Source: Brasenia schreberi (taxonomy: Eukaryota > Streptophyta > Magnoliopsida > Nymphaeales > Cabombaceae). Taken from it: a stretch of 64,000 nucleotides of DNA. Shown here piece after piece: positions 1 to 12,781 of the stretch (within the stretch, counting starts at the first letter, position 1; each line of letters begins with the position of its first letter). The DNA lies in the NCBI GenBank assembly GCA_036023115.1, contig JAYKKT010000046.1:4982001-5046000 (forward strand), written 5' to 3'. The notes under the pieces were generated by a model. That model saw nothing but the letters and a program-made list of their open reading frames with translations. It ran no database searches and had not been told where the DNA came from. The position numbers and the translations under genes were made by a program.

Positions 1-847
1 AGTTCAAAGTCATTCCCTAGACGGGGTTTACGTTCAGGTTAAGGTAGCCACAGATAACAGGTTCATGCTGGGTAATATCAGTTCAACCACCTGGGGTTTG
101 CATTTTTGTTAACCCATAATCAGGGGCTCTCACATAGAACGTTCTGATGGATTTATGGGATGCTCTTCTTTCTTCAAGTCTTTAAATACAAACCAGGGGA
201 CTTATAGGTCACTGACACGACCAACCGCAGTTGTAAATGGGTTCTATCAGTAGACAGTAGTGATCAATGAAGAGCTGAGACATGTTAGGTCAAAGGACTG
301 AGCCAACCTTCATTCAGATGGGGCAACAGTCAGGCTATCCTGTGCAAATTCACTTAGAAGAGATAAGCATATTAAAGTAGATTTCTAAGAAGAAAACAAA
401 CAAGATAAATTCAATGAAAAAATTAAGACAAGATGCGAAGTATCTCGGCAACCATTCAGAGTGATCCCTCACGTTCAAACAAATCGTTATATTCCGCGCC
501 GCCACCATTACATTTTCTTTTTGGTGAAAAGATAGAGCTCGCTCCAGATTGCTCTGAGCTAGGTTATAATTGGTGAAAGAAGAAAATAGAAACAAAACGG
601 AAAGATGGAACTCCCATTACATCGAAAAGCATAATTGGTCGTAACACTTCTGGGGCTGATGTTCATCCGTGGTATACCTCAGCTGATTGTAAGCTGTAGT
701 TCCCAAGTCAATCAGCACACATATTCTCCTCCCTATGTGTGAAGAATGATGACTTCGCTAATGTCGTCGCCATTGCATAATTATAATGGAGCAGATTCTG
801 CGATACATCAAAGTAGTTTATAAGAACCTGAATTAAAATCCGCACCA

Positions 848-1069
848 TATATTTTGACGGTGGACGGCCATGCAATTTGGCTAAGGATTAATGAAAAGTT
901 ATAGAACTATTGACATCGGCAACCAACGTCGATGGTGTTGATTTGTGTATCAAAACTGTATATTTTGACGATGGACGGCCATGCAATTTGGCAGAGGATC
1001 AAGGAAAAGTTCTAGAACTATTGACATCGGCCACCAGCGTCGATGGTGTTGATTTGTGTATTAGGTTTT
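848..1069. repeat. Two-copy 111-bp tandem repeat
   Basis: A 111-bp segment beginning TATATTTTGACG occurs twice in a row at 848 and 959, with few mismatches. The same pair is present in unit 2 at about 37032-37253, so it predates the unit duplication. No reading frame is evident. The surrounding 1-2300 shows no gene. Confidence 0.9.
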
Positions 1070-2365
1070 GATGGTAAATGTTTAAAATGATTTGAATACT
1101 TAAGAGATCACAAAAAAAAAACTCAATAATTCAAAGAATCCCATGCAACTATTCAGTAGCGTATCTAGATGTTCGTATATGGTGAGGCAATCACATGTGG
1201 GAGGAAGTTTGTATATGGTGTGAGGTAATCACATCATCAGACTGTTTAAAGTGGAAACAAACTATATATTATAGACTCGACCATCGGTCTTTTCACTCAA
1301 TTTTTAAAATTTTAGATGGGGCGTTCTTCCCACCTTGACTCAATGTTCGAAAAGGCTGGTTTTTAGAATCTCCTAAATTATCAGCTTACCTCATGGCCTA
1401 CTGGCGAATGCTAATGATACGTTGGTATTAAGCGAAAAGTAAACATGGAAAAGTCAGACGCTAGGAGCACCGTCGGTGAGTTATCCTTTGGCTGACAACC
1501 CGACCGTCATGGATATGAACGTACCTCCAAATACATTTATGATACTCAATTGACATCTTTTTCAAGTGATTTGACCCCAAAAAATATGATTATTGTAGTT
1601 TGGTAAATTTTAATTGATAATTTTTATCCCATTATGGACTTATTGAGCTTTCAAACTCCATGAATACCATGCTTTAGTGTGTGTTGCAGTCAGTCGCACA
1701 CCACCTAGTGGTCTTCAGGGCGAACTACATGCTTTCTCTTACGTAATATGCAACCTCATCATGTTGATGTATCTAATACATGTTTTGCTAACTTAATCAT
1801 GCATGGATTATTCTATTTTGTAGTTTCTGACATCCAAAATTTAATTTAAAGGTGTGATTCTTAGTGAGATGGTTGTCAAAAGTAAAAATAGGACATTTTC
1901 GAATATCATGTTACTATAAATTTATGAAATATCAAGTTCTAGTGAAGTTTCTAAAGATTTAATTTGGAAGAGTTGCAAAGAGAACATTAACAAGAGTTTT
2001 GCACGACAAATAAGGTTCACGTTAAAAGCAGCTTTTGCCTAGTTTCTCGAACATGAAGTTCCTAGGATTGAGAATCATTAGAATGAGTCAGGATATTAAG
2101 ATCCTTGCTTCCATCTTTTAAATTATAATATAGACATGTTTTTCTATTCAATAAAATTATACCATGTCTTAACAGATTTATTTTAAGCCACACAGCGCAC
2201 CTGCCACAAACAATCTTAACGAAGGATTCTGAGTGCAGCTTCGAGGTAGAAAGGCCCCAAGATCAAGGCCTGCTTTGGTTTAGGAATGACAAGGAGGTTT
2301 TCAAAATATCATCTTTTTTAACTTTCCTAATAAATTTAATGCCACTATGTCTCTTTTGTGTATGC

Positions 2366-2496
<131 letters not shown>

Positions 2497-3048
2497 AGAT
2501 TAGCTTGTACCAAGCTTCTTGGAGTGGCCAGCTGGGAGCCAATTAGCGACTTTGGCTACATACTAAGTTTATGGAATCTAAGACGCTAAAAACTGAACTT
2601 TTGTTATGTTCGCGGTCAAACATGTGGGGGAGGTATGAGTGACTTGCCACCGTGCACCCATTAATGCAGTCTAAGAGAGCAGTAAGCTAATTAAATGTAC
2701 CAACAAGTAGGGACCAAGATGGCCTAATTAAGAAGGATCAGGCAGAGGTGTGTGGCTCAAATTCGGGTTGCATAGATGTATGGCTGAATGTGATTGCTTG
2801 AATAATGGAATTGTCGAAAAAAATCAAACCACTCAATTACCATTAGCTCAGATTGATTTGCTGCCCTACAATGAAAACTGATATCCTTCTCTCATTTGTC
2901 GCTGAAAACTAAAATAGATATATTTTCCAAGACTATCGAAGTCTTGGATATGTTATTTATCCAAATCCAGCAGATCTCTCGTGCTGCATATTGGATAACA
3001 TCTGATCCATTTACATCCACAAACATGTGTATATATATATATATATAA

Positions 3049-3079
<31 letters not shown>

Positions 3080-3080
3080 G

Positions 3081-3335
3081 GAGTCTTAGTTGCTGTTGAA
3101 GAAGGAAAACACTTTTGACGACAATAGTTGCATACTTTTTCCATATCAAATGTACCATTATACTTTTGTACTTGCATTCAGCATATCTCTCAAGCTTCAT
3201 ATTGGATTTAGAGAGAGAAGGAGTCTTAGTTGCCGTTGAAGTAGAAAAGAACTTTTGACAACAATAGTTGCATCTTGGTGCATAATCTTGTACCAACATC
3301 TCAAATGTACCATTATACTTTTCTACTTGCATTTA
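3081..3335. repeat. Diverged 140-bp tandem repeat
   Basis: The string GAGTCTTAGTTGC and about 100 following bases recur with a 140-bp period (starts 3081 and 3221). They are separated by short GA tracts. The arrangement is conserved in unit 2 at about 39173-39440. It does not resemble a known gene. Confidence 0.8.
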
Positions 3336-4165
3336 ATGCATAATAAATGCAAAGTGATTCAAATATTCAAAGTTGGTTTCAAATATTGAATGGTGGAGAC
3401 TGTAAAATTATGCAACAAGATAGTGTTATACAAGTAAGAAGCTCTCTCTTGGGTGCTTGATATTTGCAATTCTTCGCTCTTTAGTGTTGTGAGATCAGTA
3501 ATGATCTTTGGGTCATCTTCCTTCTGTCTCCTTTAAAGTAGTTGGTTCATTTCCTTTCACAATTTGGAAGACGCTAACCTGCGTAAGCATGGCATGTTTT
3601 ACACTTACCACAACTCGGAGGAAATTTCTCCACCGTTCATCTCATCATGTAGTCAATGGCAGGTCTACATTAAAGGCAAGCCTCGTGCATTAAAAACATT
3701 TATAGCACAGTTGAAAACGTAGAGAAAAAAATTCCATGGTTTTTAACCGCAGGCTATGCGAGCTTCTACCGCACCCTAAAAGGTCCACGGTTACATGGGT
3801 AGAGGCTTATCAGAGCTTTCTTTTCACCCACTCTTTTCACCAGCAAAGAACAGGCTTCTTCATCATCCGAAAAGATTTTTAGATCCCCAGTGTCGTCAAT
3901 TAAAGATCTTCTTCAAAGGAATTGAATGGCTGGGCTCTTACTGTCGGCAAAGAAAGTTCAAGATGTAGACAAGTTGAGTATAGTTGTGACCCACGGTTAA
4001 ATCAGACCATGACTGAGCCTTTTTTTTTTGTTTATTTTCCAGATTCACCGCCTGCAGATCCGTGGTAATCGGATGATGCACCAGCGCGCATTTGGGGTCA
4101 AAACTGCTCTCCACTCCTCAGATAGCCCAACCCCAAAAATCAGTCGGTTATCTCGCTTTAAAGCA

Positions 4166-4200
<35 letters not shown>

Positions 4201-4811
4201 TTGGTATACATTGGTAAGGTGACTCATTCAAGACTATGATGGTACAAGTTGACCCAGCTGAAGTTATATAATATTTCCCCTTTCTCACAGAAAGCCCTTC
4301 ATGAAAACCACAGCCATTCAGTTCCCAGTGAGATCTCTGCTTGGCGTCAATTCGCACCATCTCCCAAAGCAGCATTTGAATTACTCGCTTTCATCTTCAC
4401 CATCTGCTTCAAATGAAACATGAAATTTAACGTTTTACGCACTAGTTGATAAACAAGCATCGTACAAATAAAATATCAAATGGCATGCACAAAGATGACC
4501 AGACATCATATAATTAACTCCAGCCTATAAAATAAACAAGGCTTGCACAGAAAGGATATGCGATGCTGTTGAAACACAGCAGGTAGTTATGTACATATGT
4601 ACGTATGTATATATGCATGCATACATAAATACATAAAGGTAGATAGATACATAGATAAATAGCAGTAATGAGTGCTCCTGGTGTATAAATTCCATAATCA
4701 CGGTCACAAGGATGTTTCTATGGATACATACACAAGTTAGAAAGGGTGTGCTGGTAATCTTTATATACAAACAATATATATATATATATATAATAAAAAA
4801 TCTAGTATATT

Positions 4812-4927
4812 TCTTTTTTTTATTGCAATTGGAGGCCTAACACACATTCACCCTCTGGGAGTCGAACTCCCCACCAGCAGCAACATGTTTGACGTGTTAC
4901 ATGCTAACCATATCCTTACCCAACCAT
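4812..4927 (-). mobile_element. tRNA-derived SINE candidate
   Basis: Read on the minus strand, the segment starts with a tRNA-like head carrying an A-box-like TGGTTAGCATGTAA. About 40 bp later comes a good B box, GTTCGACTCC, inside the arm GGGGAGTTCGACTCCC. It ends in an A-rich tail (the T-rich run at 4812-4822 on the plus strand). That order is typical of RNA polymerase III SINEs. A clear target-site duplication is not visible. The unit 2 copy lies at about 41668-41832. Confidence 0.5.
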
Positions 4928-6637
4928 CCGATATGAGCCATGATAAAAAGCAAAAGATGAAAAGTTATTTTCCAAATCAAGTACAATCCATAAAAATAAA
5001 AATGCATTTTCCCCTTTAGCTTTTCAAACTCAACCTTCAGTCTCTTTGATCCGATGGTCGGAATTTATATGGATTAACAAGTATTAAACATATAAAAATC
5101 ACAAGTATATATATGGAGAGAGAGAGCTCCTGGTGATTCCACTTTCCGGTAAGGATGTTCTTACACAAGGATCTCCATCATGCACTGTGTGAGTTGGTAA
5201 ATGAACTCAACTAGGGAGGTAATCAATGCATTTTCAAGGTCATATGTTCAAAACTCTCTCTCTCTCTCTCCCCCCCTCTCTTCTCTCTCTTCACGCACAC
5301 CGACATACACACACTTCATGGGTGTAGTGATTTTGGTGCAGATTCAGGCTAGCTGCTTCTTTTTGTTATCTTTCACATTTTTGCTACATCTATCGAAAGA
5401 TTTACCAATTATTACTTCATTAATCAATAAGGGCGCATGAACACTGAAAATTTCCTTTGTTTTATGAAATATTTAATAGATCAATAAACTCTACAGATAT
5501 GATCACCTTACTGTACCAACATGCATCCGTACTCGTGCAACATAGCATTGACAATGCAAATGAAGACACCTTCAAAGTGACATCTCCTAGAAACATGTCA
5601 GAACAAGACCGATATAATTTACAGTGGTTGCATTAAGCTGGTGAGGAAAAAGAAACCTGATCTGAAGATATAGAAGCTAATCGTTACATGGATCAAAGAC
5701 CGTTGTTCCCATGTAATTGGTAAATCCTCGTTTATCAATAAATGCTTTTGAGACCTTAGCCCTTCTAAAAGAATATTTTCCCTAGTGCAAAATGCAGTTC
5801 TCAATTGTAATCATCATCTAAACAAGTTTACATACAGAAGCTAATTGACTAGTAAATTCATCCGTTTTCATCTCTTGGGATACAGACAATTATTATATAA
5901 AATTGTTAAGCAGCGAGGGCGGCCACTCGTATGAAGAACAAAATGCAAAATGTCGTTGGACCTACCAATAACTTAAGTTGAAGGCACCTTGCTTGTAAGC
6001 TCATTAAAAAAATCACGCATGCAGGCATTTTAAGTAAAATATTAATCGTATTGCTAAGTCAAACAGCAAGAGTTTCACCATACCATCTTGATGGAGGTAT
6101 TGCTTTTCTCTTCACTATCACTATCTCCATCTTCTGTATCCTCTTCGTCACTGTCCTCATCACTTTCAACTGAAATTTTTGGTTTTGGTGGTGGTATAAA
6201 AGAGCTTGTTCTCGTCCTACGAGAACCTGAAAGTATGTTTGTCATATCAATACCTTCTAGATCTTTTGCTCTCTCCTTATTCCTTCTAACCTCTTTGATT
6301 TCTGTGGAGTAAAACAACAAATAAGATGGTACTCCCTTTTAGCAAAATTAGAAGCATGGCATGAAAGTTGAATATGGCACCAAATTCAGCATTTGTCATG
6401 AACTTGTCACCCATTCTCAGACGAAGATGACTGGTTTGAGTACCTTAAACACCTTCACCCACTTTTATATCAAAGCGGCAGTGGTGAAATACATGAAGGA
6501 ACAGGAGATGAGATACTGTGTTGAACTATGTTGCATGGATACGGGTACGGTACCAATAACCGGTACAGGTACGGGTACGCAATTTTATAAAAACTATGGT
6601 ACGGGTACGTCACTAATAAAAAATTTTAAAAAATTAC

Positions 6638-6643
<6 letters not shown>

Positions 6644-6716
<73 letters not shown>
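6644..6716. repeat. (TA)n microsatellite
   Basis: Uninterrupted TA dinucleotides of about 70 bp inside the unit 1-specific segment. Confidence 0.97.
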
Positions 6717-6720
<4 letters not shown>

Positions 6721-6904
6721 ATTATATAGAGCATTCTATATTTTAAAGAGGATTCTATTGTTTGAGAATAATTTTATTCTAACTATGAGAATGTCATTTA
6801 TATTATTTTTCAAAGTAAGAACAATTAAACAACAAACACATACCAGAAGTCGTTAATTGAATTTGCAAGGAAAGATCTGAAAGACTGAAACCAACGTAAA
6901 AGGC

Positions 6905-7262
6905 AATCCGGTCCAGAACAAAGCATGGTCTGGTAGCTTCCGCATTGGACCCACACAAGAAAGAGCAATATCCTGAACACCACAAATCAGGATAAATCAG
7001 AAGGTGAAGCATTGAAAGACAGAATAAAAATCTACTGCTTCAAACCAAAGAATTGTGTTCAAGACGGATCTCTCGTGAGAAACCTATCATGGCTACTGGT
7101 TTCTCGGGGTGTATAAATTTCAGAGTTCATTGAAGAAGATGAAAGATAAAAAAAAAAACCTTGTCAATGATGAACTGCATTGCAGTCTCTTTAATTGTAT
7201 CGACATCTACAGCATCAATTCTCATGAAAAGTTCCAAGAATGAGAGCACCCTCCCATAGGTC
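6905..7262 (-). pseudogene. Mitochondrial-processing-peptidase beta-like C-terminal fragment
   Basis: Two short blocks on the minus strand resemble the C-terminal part of MPP beta, a matrix presequence protease also found in the plant cytochrome bc1 complex. Block 7160-7262 reads FMRIDAVDVDTIKETAMQF and ends at a GT donor. Block 6905-6972 follows a CAG acceptor and reads DIALSCVGPMRKLPDHALF. The family has the order ARIDAVD...IKRV...YDKD..IAA.GPI..LPDY. The rest of the protease, including the zinc-binding domain, is absent, so this cannot encode an enzyme. Match is by recalled motif only. Confidence 0.5.
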
Positions 7263-8039
7263 ATCATATGCAACCCAACAATAAGATTATCAGATATAAT
7301 AATCTAGAACTAAAATGCAAAAGAAAACTGACAAAGAAAATAATAGCAGGTTCGCAACATGAAAAGTCCCTTAAGAAGACTCTTATGTTATATCTCCAGA
7401 GTCAACAACGAACAAATTACAACCAGAGAATGGATATTTTTCTTCCGATCGTAATCATTTCCTGACCAAACAAATACACAACAAAAATATTTTGAAGTAC
7501 AAGAAACTGCAGAGAGAGAAGGAAGGAAATGGAGGAAGAACAGAGAGAACACCACACAAAGATAAAGCTTAGTTATCAAATGATCAATAAGGCGCCTGCC
7601 TGACTGATCACTTCTTGCCACTTGACTTAATCTTCTCCTAAGTGCACACACCTGCTTTACCAGTCCAGGAAGAAATTCTCACCTACGGTAGAATTGGGAT
7701 CTTCAGTTAGGTGTTAATCTGCACTTTGATCTATATGAAATGTAATGGAAAACAAAATCATATCAATTTTTTTAGAAGCTGTTTAAGACCCTTCTAACCG
7801 TTCCAAACATTCTAAGTTACCACAGAGAGCGCACACCCTCTCCTTAATCCCTGCCTGTGATTTAAGAGGGACAAGTTGTGAATCCCCATTAACCGATTAA
7901 AACAGAAACCAAACAGTAGCCCCAAGGATAAGAACGCAAAACTGAGCAAATAAAATAGGAAATCCAAGATAAATATGTAGCAAAAGTCCAGACGTTCACT
8001 GAACCATATTTCCGAAGACACTCATCGTAAAAACTATAT

Positions 8040-8560
8040 ACCTGACAGAGTTGTTTTATAAGTGCAGTCAAAGCGCACAGTGAGGGGAGGGAACTGTGAG
8101 AAGAATGGAACAAAAAGAGTTCCCTTGGGTGTCTTCTCTGCTCTTTGATGCAAAATTCCTCTGCCACAAACCACACCTAGAATTACAAAAGATTAATTGA
8201 ACAAGCTTGTTTCAATCATCTATTAATTGTAATTAGAACATGAATCTAAAATGTATTACCTTGCAGTCATAATAGCAAAAGTCCTGACGTTCACTGAATC
8301 TAAAATCTAAAATGTTTTATAAGTGCAGTCAAAGCGCACAGTGAGGACATAGTTGTTTCAAGCTTGCACAAAGCATGGATAACAGCATAACCGGTTTTAG
8401 TGAGCCTTCCGCACACCAGAACCTCCTTCTCTCCTTGGGGGATGTTATTCATCACAGCCAAAACGGCCAAAGAGCTACCATCGACCACCTTCACCTTCAT
8501 CTTCTCCGTGCCATCCAAGTAAATCTTGCCATTTTCATTCAGCTCCTTGCTCTAATCGAA
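8040..8560 (-). pseudogene. CER1-like (very-long-chain aldehyde decarbonylase) C-terminal fragment
   Basis: Minus-strand block 8353-8560 encodes KVKVVDGSSLAVLAVMNNIP and KTGYAVIHALC. This matches the WAX2/CER1 C-terminal region (VKVVDGSSLA..VV.N.IP..TT.V...G.LTK.AYAIA.ALC) of the alkane-forming wax enzymes. A second block at about 8040-8140 reads [11 protein letters not shown] and SQFPP in a shifted frame, as in CER1 ([15 protein letters not shown]). A 32-bp string including TGCAGTCAAAGCGCACAGTGA occurs both at 8052 and 8315, so the tail of the second exon has been duplicated next to the first. The N-terminal di-iron hydroxylase domain is missing. Confidence 0.65.
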
Positions 8561-9850
8561 AGAGATTGGGGTAGAGCAGAGAGAGGGGAATGGGAGTAGA
8601 GCGGAGAAAGAGATCGGTGTATTTGTTTATTTTTCCAAATACCAAGCACAGAAAGCAACAGAAGACACCAATACGAGCATAAAAGAGACAACGCCACATT
8701 TGAACCTTAGGGAAAATTTCAGTAATTACATAAAATTTTCCCATAACCTTCATTTTCCCATAACAGAATGCTAAAAGAGGCTAAACTTTTGTCTATTTTT
8801 TCCGAGTCACCTTGCACGTTTCTCTTCTGATGTCTTATAACCAATGTTTAAAAGTGGAACCACTTACTATTAGATGTGTTTCAGCCAGTTCTAGGATCCA
8901 TCATGAAACTCCAATATTAGGATGCATGGGACATGTCAAGAGAGACGTGTCATCATGATTAAGCAACTCTAGACTTGAATTTACTGAGCCATTTCCCAAG
9001 CCAAGAGGGACATGTCATGTCATGTGAGGCTTCTGGTATCATTAAGGTCAACACTATAAAGTGTAAAACGTCAAGGCATAAACAAGAAGAATTTTTTATG
9101 GTCATGGTTAATCGGATACATAAATTTTAAAATACAAGCTTATGAACTGGGCTATTAGGCCAACAATGTGTCATAGTCTGAGCTTTGATGACCGTGTGAG
9201 ATTATCGAATTGAGACCAACCAACTGGAAGCACCTACACCAATCCCACCGCACCAGCAAACCATAAATTTGGCCAGTCAACCAGATAGACCAAATGTTCT
9301 GTTGGCAGTCAACCTGGATACCAACGAGTCAACACCGACAACATCACAGCCTAGGTTCGCTTGGAAATATATACTTGTTAGTCTGTAAATTTTTCTTGGC
9401 ATTCTTTTGTAAGTATTTTCTATATATATTTTTTTTGTTTTCAATTTTTTCATTTCTAGTCTCCACTGCATTTTTAGTTGTGAACGCCTAGTTTAACCAG
9501 CAATTGGGAGCTCATCTAACAGCCAGCTAGTAGTCCATTTCCCTTCTCTCTTTTCTAACAATGTTAATCTCTCTCCCTCCTTTTTATCTTTTAGTTTCCA
9601 CTGTTGAAGTGACATCATTTTTAGTCTTGGGCTAACCGCTCGAGAGTGACAAATCCTGATACATTCCTTTTTGGCAAAATCTTACAGGAAAAGTACTAAA
9701 TACACGAAAACGGAGCCATGAATAAAATATTGTTTTGCACTTCATATAAAAGAAAAAATTTGAGGTGATATTACCTTTTTCAGATTGATTTGAAGAAAAG
9801 CCTTCCTTCCTTAATATATCTTCAAATTCTTTAGTCAAATTTGCCTCTTG

Positions 9851-10159
9851 TTGAGAGAACTAAGGTTCATCCTTCATCATGGTGACTCGATGATGGGTTG
9901 TTTTGCGAAAGAATTTTTGTACTTCCTTTTGGTTTCCAGAGTCCTAAGACTCGATTCTTCGAGAATCAGAAAAGACCTTTTCGTATGGTGTCGGCGGGCC
10001 ATTCTGGCTACTTTTACATACGTTCAAATGACCCTTCTCATCATCATTAAGTGATACAAAGCAAGGCTGAGCGTAGCGATTAATCGGGGAAGGTATTTAA
10101 CCTGAACGAAGTTGAGCGGCAAAAGAACATTGCAGAGATGGATTCATGCAGACTCCACT
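9851..10159. other. Foreign 310-bp segment replacing a DEK_C/CHZ exon in unit 1
   Basis: Unit 2 has here an exon start with its acceptor (45806-45853). Unit 1 has about 310 bp of unrelated, more GC-balanced sequence with words such as GGCTGAGCGTAGCGATTAA and GTGTCGGCGGGCC. A 68-codon open frame (9848-10054, plus strand) has no family resemblance I know. The composition suggests organellar, possibly mitochondrial, origin, but this is a guess. Confidence 0.6.
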
Positions 10160-12025
10160 CTGAGAGCATGCAAATGAAATGGAAAGTCAAGTCAAAAGAT
10201 ATGCTCTCTGTATATACAGCATGAAGATCGATGTACAAGGGCTTACCATATTCCGCACGATCAGATTATACTTTTTAAGTGATAAACTTTCTTCCCATGC
10301 ACCAAGGATGATTTTTGCTTACTCTCCTGCATATGAATATTCTCGTTATGTGAACTTATAAACATTACAGCGTAGGAAAGTCACAAACTGAAAAGATAAA
10401 TAATATGAAACCTTGACATGATTCTCATCTGATGATTGAGAACTATCTCCTTGTGAACTTTCACCATCTTGTTTAGTGTCACTTGGTTTAGCTAATTTTG
10501 GCTCTGCTTGTTTGTTCACCTGACGTGATTTCTTATTAATCTTCAATGCTTCAGCTTTCCTTTTCCTTTTCTTCTCACTTGACCTCTTCTCCTTTGTTTG
10601 CTTGACGTCAACCTCACGCTCATTATCTGCTGTATCATCTGAATCTGAGGATTCTAAATCTTTGTCCTCAAGCCTTCTTGGCTTTTTGATATTTTCACTA
10701 CCAGAGGAGACTTTAGAAGAACGGTTAGATTTTGACTGATTAGCAGATTCTGTAACCGACCGAGTCTAAGATCTAATAAACACATTCAACAAGACATTAG
10801 AAAACTTGATTGACAAAATAAACAGAACAATAACCAGAGTAATAAAACACCACGGGTTAGTGTAGTTGGGACTGATGCAGCTGCCACACAAGCATTCAGA
10901 CATCATTTCCCTTCGGGTTGATCCAATTTTGATCCCACAGGCAGATTATTTGCCTTATATATTAAAGGAAAACGAAAAAAAGTAAGCATGCAAAACAAGT
11001 ACGTGCATGCAAAACAAGTACGTGCATACTCAATATTAAGCATACCTCATTTAGTTTCTCACGGATGACATTCTTATAACATTCAGAGCAAATTTGTCAA
11101 GCTGAAGATCCTCCTCAAGCAAGCGACGAGCACCCAAATAAGTGATTGTTCTGAAAGTGAATATCAGTAAGGAGGTGGGCATGCCACTGAGAACTATTTA
11201 GCATTAAAAACAAAAAAGCTACAAGCTTGTACTTAAAAGAGACGAACTTAAAAAACAGTAAAAAAAGAACAGAGCTTCCCAAAAGTTCCAGATCCATAAG
11301 GTGACATACGCTGAATGAGCCTTAAAATAAAACACTCTTTTGCGAATAGCCTCTTGTATGACATCGTCGTTTATTGCTTCTTCAGATTTCTCCTCACTTA
11401 GTTCCACCTTCAAAATCTCACCTATTGCTGTCTCTCCTGCTGGCCCATGTGGTTCTCCTTCACCTGCCAAAGTACCACATTTTATATCCCAATCATAAAT
11501 AGGTGGCAGACGGTTCTTGGTAATTCCATTTTTTCTCTCACATATCCATCAATGAATCCTCAGCAGCAAAACCATGGAGGCACTGTTATCAAGAATCAAA
11601 ACACCACGAACTATATATGACTAAACAAACAGAAAATGGCAGAATTAAAGAATGTATGAGTAGTGATCAGTTTGCAAAGGGCACACAAAAACCCAAAAAC
11701 AAAGAAATATGATTCACTCTTCCTCCAACTACCCACATGAACCAAAAAGAGAAAAAGCCTTAGAGGTGATTAGAAGCATGATAGACAGGCCCACTACCCA
11801 CATGATTAGGTCTGCTTTAAAATGAATATGCAAGTGAGCTCATTCATCGATATCAGATTTGTTGGATAAATACTGTCTCGCAGGAAGACATGCTTACAAT
11901 TGTCGTTTCAAGTTTTCAACAATCTTTGTAGTGGGTGGTTCTTGAATCTACATCACATGAACAATTCTACAATATTGCAGCACCTACCATATTGCAGCAC
12001 CCGTCTCCAAAATTGACAACACCTG

Positions 12026-12375
12026 TATCCCATGCGCGACCCATCACTAACTACTTTAAATACCCTCAAACTAAAAGTTCAAACTTAGAGAAAGGTTACT
12101 GCAATGTTATGGGGGCATTCAGGAAATAATGACATGCTATTGCTTCATTACCAAATAGTAACTTATGAAAACTAAACTTAGCTATACTTGTATGTTGTCT
12201 TATCCCATGTGTGACTCATCACTAACTACTTCAAATACCCTCAAGCTAAAAGTTCAAAATTAGAGAAAGGTTAGTGCCATGTTATGGGGGCGTTTCAGGA
12301 AATAATGACATGTTATTGCTTCATTAATGAATAGTATCTTATGAAAACTAAACTTCACTATACGCGTATGTTGTT
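12026..12375. repeat. 175-bp tandem duplication
   Basis: The string TATCCCATG and the following 170 bases repeat with a 175-bp period (12026 and 12201). The pair is shared with unit 2 (about 47756-48110), so it is older than the unit duplication. No coding potential is evident. Confidence 0.85.
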
Positions 12376-12437
12376 GTGTCCTTGAATCCAAGATTTTTCA
12401 AAATGCCATATCTCAGCACCCACACTAGCACCATTGT

Positions 12438-12763
12438 GACATAGTGTTTTCCATAAGCATGCTTGTGAGTTCCATTTACTCAAACGGACCCTGAATTACA
12501 CAATCTGTTTACTCCGAAGGATAACTGCATTATATGTAACAGTTTTTATGGAATGATCTTTTCTTCTCATGAATGAGCTTCCAAAAGGAGCCGATGTTGT
12601 GACATAGTGTTTTCCATAAGCATGCTTGTGAGTTTCATTTACTCAAACTGACCCTGAATTACACAATCTGTTTACTCCGAAGGATAACTGCATTATATAT
12701 AACTGTTTTTATGGAATGCTCTTTTCTTTTCTTCTCATGAATGAGCTTCCAAAAGGAGTCAAT
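12438..12763. repeat. 163-bp tandem duplication, unit 1 only
   Basis: The segment beginning GACATAGTGTTTTCC at 12438 repeats at 12601. Unit 2 has a single copy at about 48167-48340, so this duplication arose in unit 1 or was lost in unit 2 after they separated. Confidence 0.9.
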
Positions 12764-12781
12764 GATCATCTTCCACGTATG

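Larger units (their letters stand above)
6527..8632. other. 2.1-kb unit 1-specific segment carrying gene fragments
   Basis: Units 1 and 2 align up to about 6526/44365 and again from about 8632/44385. This 2.1 kb has no counterpart between those points. Its left end has repeated GGGTACGG-type words (6540-6620), reminiscent of subterminal repeats of plant DNA transposons, followed by a long TA run. The interior holds two minus-strand gene fragments (MPP-like and CER1-like). Terminal inverted repeats and a target duplication were not found, so insertion in unit 1 versus deletion in unit 2 is not settled, and the carrier class is unknown. Confidence 0.7.
4381..11463 (-). pseudogene. DEK_C/CHZ-motif chromatin protein gene, unit 1 copy, 5'-truncated and broken
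   Basis: Exons of a plant acidic nuclear protein with DEK C-terminal-type domains and a CHZ (H2A.Z chaperone-like) motif, which are thought to bind histones or DNA. Visible exons in transcript order are 11310-11463 (acidic linker and start of a DEK_C domain), 11046-11150 (rest of the domain, GARRLLEEDLQLDKFAL), 10412-10749 (charged Ser/Lys/Glu region), 9775-about 9850 (EDILRKEGFSSNQSEK), 6084-6301 ([20 protein letters not shown], the CHZ-like part) and 4381-4406 (acidic tail with stop). Lesions against unit 2: one base lost in 11046-11150 (frameshift), the 5' part of the 9775 exon replaced by about 310 bp of unrelated DNA, and one base lost near the end of 6084-6301. The N-terminal DEK_C exon of unit 2 has no counterpart because homology ends at 13235. 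Resemblance to Arabidopsis At4g08310-type proteins is recalled, not searched. Confidence 0.7.

Noticed and set aside
3508..3693. 61-codon frame conserved in unit 2 (39722-39904)
   Set aside because: Conservation follows from the segmental duplication; the two frames differ by indels, and no family, start context or splice signals support coding.
9160..9480. Solo LTR
   Set aside because: Some words look LTR-like, but no TG...CA boundaries or target duplication could be defined, and the segment is shared by both units without distinguishing evidence.
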